8,455 bases of DNA. It comes from Nitratiruptor sp. (GTDB lineage: Bacteria; Campylobacterota; Campylobacteria; Campylobacterales; Nitratiruptoraceae). A program made the position numbers and the translations under genes. Below are positions 6,091 to 8,455 of the stretch, piece by piece (the stretch's first letter is position 1; the number at the start of each line of letters is the position of its first letter). The notes under the pieces are model-generated. The model saw only the letters and a program-made list of their open reading frames with translations. It was not told the DNA's origin and did no database searches. The stretch is taken from assembly GCA_015494595.1 (NCBI GenBank), contig WGAX01000178.1, positions 1 to 8,455 of the forward strand. Reading direction: 5' to 3'.

Positions 6091-6777
6091 TTGAAACATA
6101 TCCAAGAGTTTGATCGTTTTGCCAAAAGCTACCAAGACTACAAAATAATTCAATCAAAGGTTGCAAAATATCTGGTAGAAAAAACACCTCAAAAGGGTAG
6201 ATATATTTTGGATCTTGGTGCTGGCAGCGGTGAGGTGTATAGAGCAATAGAGTGGGATTTTGAGTGCTTTTATGCTGTTGATTTGGCTGCCAATATGTTG
6301 GCTTTGCATCCTAGCTATAGAGTGAGAAAAATTTTTTGCAATTTTGATGATGATACCTGTTTTGTAAAACTAAAAAAGCTTCCAATTGATCAAATCTTTG
6401 CCTCATCCTCTTTGCAGTGGAGCAAAGATTTGAATAGAGTTTTTAAAAATATTGCAGCTATAAGCAGCAATCTTAGTTGTGCTCTTTTTACTAGTAATAC
6501 ATTTGCTACAATTCATCAGCTATTAGGTATCTCTTCTCCGATATATCCCGCTAAGATGGTGCTTGAGGTAGCAAAAAGTTTTTTTAAAGTAGAGTATGAG
6601 ATAAAAGAGTATAAACTCTTTTTTCCAAACAGACGCTTAATTTTTGATTATATTAAAAGAAGTGGGGTAAGCTCAGGAAAAAAAAGAGCCAAAATTGCTG
6701 ATTTAAGGCAACTTTTGAGAAATTATCCCTATACCTATTTGGAATTTGAGATTATATTTTTATGGTGCCAGAAGTAA
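6091..6777 (+). CDS. bioC: SAM-dependent methyltransferase, BioC-like (probable malonyl-ACP O-methyltransferase)
   Basis: This 228-residue class I methyltransferase has motif I LDLGAGSG (40-47) for SAM binding and an acidic residue D64 in YAVDLA. BioC-like features are the N-terminal FDRFAKSYQDYKIIQSKVAKYL (7-28), SSSLQWSKDL (105-114) near the BioC 'N..lQW' position, and the late FFPNRRLIFDYIKRSGVSSG (177-196), as in the 'K.tG' end of the family. BioC methylates malonyl-ACP to start pimelate-chain synthesis for biotin. No other biotin gene is nearby, so the assignment is by sequence only; another small-molecule methyltransferase is possible. The start is TTG at 6091, with AAGG (6077-6080) about 10 nt upstream. 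The gene is more AT-rich than its neighbours. Its last 18 nt overlap the convergent thiD2 gene. Confidence 0.72.
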   Translation: MKHIQEFDRFAKSYQDYKIIQSKVAKYLVEKTPQKGRYILDLGAGSGEVYRAIEWDFECFYAVDLAANMLALHPSYRVRKIFCNFDDDTCFVKLKKLPIDQIFASSSLQWSKDLNRVFKNIAAISSNLSCALFTSNTFATIHQLLGISSPIYPAKMVLEVAKSFFKVEYEIKEYKLFFPNRRLIFDYIKRSGVSSGKKRAKIADLRQLLRNYPYTYLEFEIIFLWCQK

Positions 6778-7167
6778 TTTTTCTATCTCATAAAGCTCAT
6801 ATCTGATTTTTTTAAAGTTTTCAGAAAGTGAAGGCTCAGCTATTTTCATTATCTCTTCTAAAACCCGGGCAGCCTCTTGTGCTCTTTTGATATTAGCCTT
6901 TACTACCGATTGCAAGTTTTCTCTTTGCATCTCAGAAGGTGTGCTTTGGCGCAGGACATCACTATTAATATCTCTATAGGGCAAAAGATAAGGATTTTCA
7001 TAACTGGCTTGATGACGAAGATTTTTTAGACGCAAAGCTATCTCTTTATTATCATATATATAGCGCACTATATCCTCAACGACTCGTATACCCTCTTTTA
7101 ATCTATTAATATTAGCATCTATCAGGCGATATATTTTTGGCTCCAAAGGAGCCTCTTGATTATTCAT
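6760..7167 (-). CDS. thiD2: Stand-alone ThiD2-type HMP-phosphate kinase, thiamin synthesis
   Basis: This 135-residue, mainly alpha-helical protein matches the domain often fused to the N-terminus of ThiE (thiamin-phosphate synthase). I recall this domain being shown to be a strictly monofunctional hydroxymethylpyrimidine-phosphate kinase and named ThiD2. Diagnostic segments are YRLIDANINRLKEGIRVVED (13-32), LKNLRH (47-52), PYRDINSDV (63-71), and VVKANIKRAQEAARVLEE (88-105) followed by IRYELYEIEKLL (121-132). No ThiE domain is attached or adjacent. ATG 7167 is preferred, since AGG lies about 7 nt before it; GTG 7170 would add one residue. It overlaps the upstream membrane-protein gene by 8 nt and the convergent bioC-like gene by 18 nt. 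Confidence 0.82.
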   Translation of the reverse strand: MNNQEAPLEPKIYRLIDANINRLKEGIRVVEDIVRYIYDNKEIALRLKNLRHQASYENPYLLPYRDINSDVLRQSTPSEMQRENLQSVVKANIKRAQEAARVLEEIMKIAEPSLSENFKKIRYELYEIEKLLLAP

Positions 7168-7867
7168 CACTACCTAAAAAGCCTAATAGTTGGAGAATTG
7201 AGATAAACAGGTTTAATACATCTAAATAGAGAGCTATAGCAGCTTCAACAGGAGTAGCAAAATTGCCTTGAATAATATTTTGTGTATCATAAAGAATAAA
7301 AGCGCTAAAAAGCAGTGCACCAGCTCCCGCTAGCACTAGTTGTAAGATGGGGCTGCCAAGAAAGATATTGAGCAAAGATGCTACTACCAAAATAATAAGA
7401 GCAATAAAGAGAAATTTTCCCAAAAATGTGAAGTTTTGTTTTGTATTGATTGCAAAGAGTGAAATTCCTCCAAACGCCACAGCAGTAAGCAAGAATGCAT
7501 TAGTAACAATATTAGCGCCTTGAGGCATTGCTAAGATTGCACTAAGAAGCGGTGTAAGTGTTAAACCGGTAAGGAAAGTAAAAACAAAAAGCATAGCAAG
7601 ATTAATACCGGGCTTATCTTTTGTAAAATAGAGCCCTATTAATACAGCAAACTCTAAAATTACTAATCCCCAATACCAACTTGCAATAGCAGATGCCATT
7701 TGCATACCTATATATGCACCAGTACTTGCAGCTATTAAACTAGCAGCAAAAAGTTGGTAGGTCTTTTTTATAAAAGTAGTTATATCGTAACTGCTGCTAG
7801 ACTCTTTTGTAGTAGATACATCAACTCTTTCTTGCTGGCTTATGGCTGCTGTCTCTCTCTTATTCAT
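7160..7867 (-). CDS. Bax inhibitor-1/YccA family membrane protein
   Basis: This 235-residue protein has a soluble, Ser/Thr-rich N-terminus (1-33) and about seven membrane helices (roughly 38-55, 64-81, 88-113, 119-139, 150-170, 175-193 and 207-230). Family-specific residues are visible in GLTLTPLL (101-108), FILYDTQNII (190-199; D194) and ALYLDVLNLFISIL (212-225; D216). The two aspartates correspond to the pair that forms the pH-sensitive latch in the calcium-leak protein YetJ. Homologues are calcium-leak or stress-related membrane proteins; YccA interacts with the FtsH protease. The precise role here is unknown. GGGAGGG precedes the ATG. The gene lies divergently from the rRNA promoters and is followed by thiD2 with an overlap. 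Confidence 0.92.
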   Translation of the reverse strand: MNKRETAAISQQERVDVSTTKESSSSYDITTFIKKTYQLFAASLIAASTGAYIGMQMASAIASWYWGLVILEFAVLIGLYFTKDKPGINLAMLFVFTFLTGLTLTPLLSAILAMPQGANIVTNAFLLTAVAFGGISLFAINTKQNFTFLGKFLFIALIILVVASLLNIFLGSPILQLVLAGAGALLFSAFILYDTQNIIQGNFATPVEAAIALYLDVLNLFISILQLLGFLGSDE

Positions 7868-7903
7868 ATTTTACCCTCCCTATTTTGATTTGATTTTTTA
7901 CTC

Positions 7904-7932
7904 TTGACACAAACAAAATATTATGCCATAAT
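7904..7932 (+). promoter_or_regulatory. rRNA promoter P1
   Basis: TTGACA (7904-7909), a 17-nt spacer, then CATAAT (7927-7932); start predicted near 7939. A T-rich upstream tract (7881-7903) may act as an UP element. The -10 is half of the perfect inverted repeat ATTATG-C-CATAAT (7920-7932), so the same site shows a -10 hexamer on the minus strand. Confidence 0.8.
7920..7925 (-). promoter_or_regulatory. Possible -10 element for the Bax-inhibitor-like gene
   Basis: On the minus strand this reads CATAAT preceded by TGG, an extended -10 form. It would start transcription near 7913, about 46 nt before the ATG at 7867. No good -35 is seen. It mirrors the -10 of rRNA promoter P1, with a single base between the two hexamers. 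Confidence 0.4.
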
Positions 7933-7985
7933 TCTCATCCGCGAAAGATGAGCGGGAGTTCATTAAGAGTGAAGAGGTCAGGAAA

Positions 7986-8000
7986 GTTACTTAAAGTAAC
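7986..8000 (+). repeat. Perfect inverted repeat between P1 and P2
   Basis: GTTACTT-A-AAGTAAC has 7-bp arms around one central base. It is centred about 53 nt upstream of the predicted P2 start, within the P1 transcript. It may be a protein-binding site or a small hairpin (6 bp with a 3-nt loop). No T-run follows, so it is not an intrinsic terminator. Confidence 0.45.
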
Positions 8001-8010
8001 AGAGAATCTC

Positions 8011-8039
8011 TTGACAAAGAGTTTAAAAGAGAGTAGAAT
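8011..8039 (+). promoter_or_regulatory. rRNA promoter P2
   Basis: TTGACA (8011-8016), a 17-nt spacer, then TAGAAT (8034-8039); start predicted near 8046. It shares the CTCTTGACA block with P1 and P3. Confidence 0.78.
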
Positions 8040-8071
8040 TCCAATCGTCATTTGCAGGAGTTAAATTGCTC

Positions 8072-8100
8072 TTGACAAAGCCGAAGGGATTTGGCATAAT
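8072..8100 (+). promoter_or_regulatory. rRNA promoter P3
   Basis: TTGACA (8072-8077), a 17-nt spacer, then CATAAT (8095-8100); start predicted near 8107. The sequence after the -10 is related to that after P1, so P1 and P3 look like copies of one ancestral promoter unit. Confidence 0.8.
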
Positions 8101-8130
8101 TTCAGTCCTCGAAATGAGAGGGGGTTCAAA

Positions 8131-8157
8131 TAACTCATCTTGAGTGAAGATGGGTTA
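8131..8157 (+). promoter_or_regulatory. Leader stem-loop upstream of boxA
   Basis: TAACTCATCTT (8131-8141) pairs with AAGATGGGTTA (8147-8157), 11 bp with one G-U pair, closing a 5-nt GAGTG loop. Its place shortly before the boxA-like site is that of boxB in enterobacterial rRNA leaders, so a role in antitermination or leader processing is possible. No T-run follows, so it is not a terminator. Confidence 0.5.
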
Positions 8158-8169
8158 GAGAGCTTAAAG

Positions 8170-8181
8170 AGATCTTTGACA
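8170..8181 (+). promoter_or_regulatory. boxA-like rRNA antitermination site
   Basis: AGATCTTTGACA matches the E. coli rRNA boxA TGCTCTTTAACA at 9 of 12 positions. It is about 65 nt before the mature 16S end. NusB-NusE (S10) would bind it in the nascent RNA. It also contains TTTGACA, but no -10 hexamer follows, so it is read as boxA rather than as a fourth promoter. Confidence 0.6.
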
Positions 8182-8244
8182 ACTAGACAGAGAGTCGAGC
8201 TCCTTTGAGTTTTGATACAGGAGATTGAAGTTTCATAAAAAATA

Positions 8245-8455
<211 letters not shown>

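Larger units (their letters stand above)
7868..8244 (+). other. Non-coding rRNA promoter and leader region
   Basis: No gene is seen in these 377 nt. They hold the ribosome site and presumed promoter of the minus-strand Bax-inhibitor-like gene, three tandem plus-strand sigma-70 promoters, two related start-region hairpins, a stem-loop and boxA pair, and a spacer to the mature 16S end. The T-rich stretch 7881-7903 just upstream of P1 could serve as an UP element. Confidence 0.8.

Noticed and set aside
8115..8140. tRNA-like T-arm (GGGGGTTCAAAT)
   Set aside because: The GGTTCAAAT string resembles a T-loop, but no pairing 3' stem, anticodon arm or acceptor stem is present. It is better explained as the copy of the P1 start region.
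8174..8181. Fourth rRNA promoter starting at TTTGACA
   Set aside because: No -10-like hexamer is found 16-18 nt downstream. The string fits the boxA consensus and position better.

Overview
The window looks like a piece of chromosome from a Campylobacterota (formerly Epsilonproteobacteria) species, probably a hydrothermal-vent type near Nitratiruptor or its relatives. The clues are the first ~210 nt of a 16S rRNA with a GC-rich, thermophile-like V2 helix, a secG-frr-pyrE gene order that I recall from Campylobacterota, the PyrE C-terminal CPLC tail, and tightly overlapping genes at about 40% GC. The genus is an inference from memory; no database was searched.

Positions 1-2066 (minus strand) hold a two-gene operon for a heme-copper oxidase superfamily enzyme. 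Subunit I runs off the left edge (439 residues visible) and subunit II is complete. Subunit I keeps the heme ligands and the paired CuB/FeB histidines, but has Asp where the first CuB/FeB histidine should be, and no active-site tyrosine. Subunit II keeps the cupredoxin framework but has lost the CuA ligands (both Cys and both His). These changes point to a nitric oxide reductase of the divergent oxidase-derived type (gNOR-like) rather than an oxygen reductase. An FNR/DNR-type palindrome sits exactly at -41.5 from a predicted start site, which fits control by low oxygen or NO.

Positions 2067-6034 (minus strand) form a compact six-gene string, each gene overlapping or within a few bases of the next: secG, a secreted NodB-type polysaccharide deacetylase, frr, pyrE, an RDD-family membrane protein, and an MFS transporter. 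A promoter lies before secG and a likely intrinsic terminator lies after the MFS gene. Housekeeping functions (Sec export, ribosome recycling, UMP synthesis) are thus co-transcribed with envelope and transport genes.

Positions 6091-7867 hold a BioC-like SAM methyltransferase (plus strand). It converges with, and overlaps by 18 bp, a minus-strand pair: a stand-alone ThiD2-type protein (hydroxymethylpyrimidine-phosphate kinase, thiamin synthesis) and a Bax-inhibitor-1/YccA family membrane protein.

Positions 7868-8455 contain a strong rRNA control region: three tandem sigma-70 promoters, each TTGACA with a 17-nt spacer. A duplicated start-region hairpin shows a compensatory base change, and further on there is a boxA-like antitermination site. 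The 5' part of the 16S rRNA follows. The first rRNA promoter has a symmetric -10 element that may also drive the divergent Bax-inhibitor-like gene.
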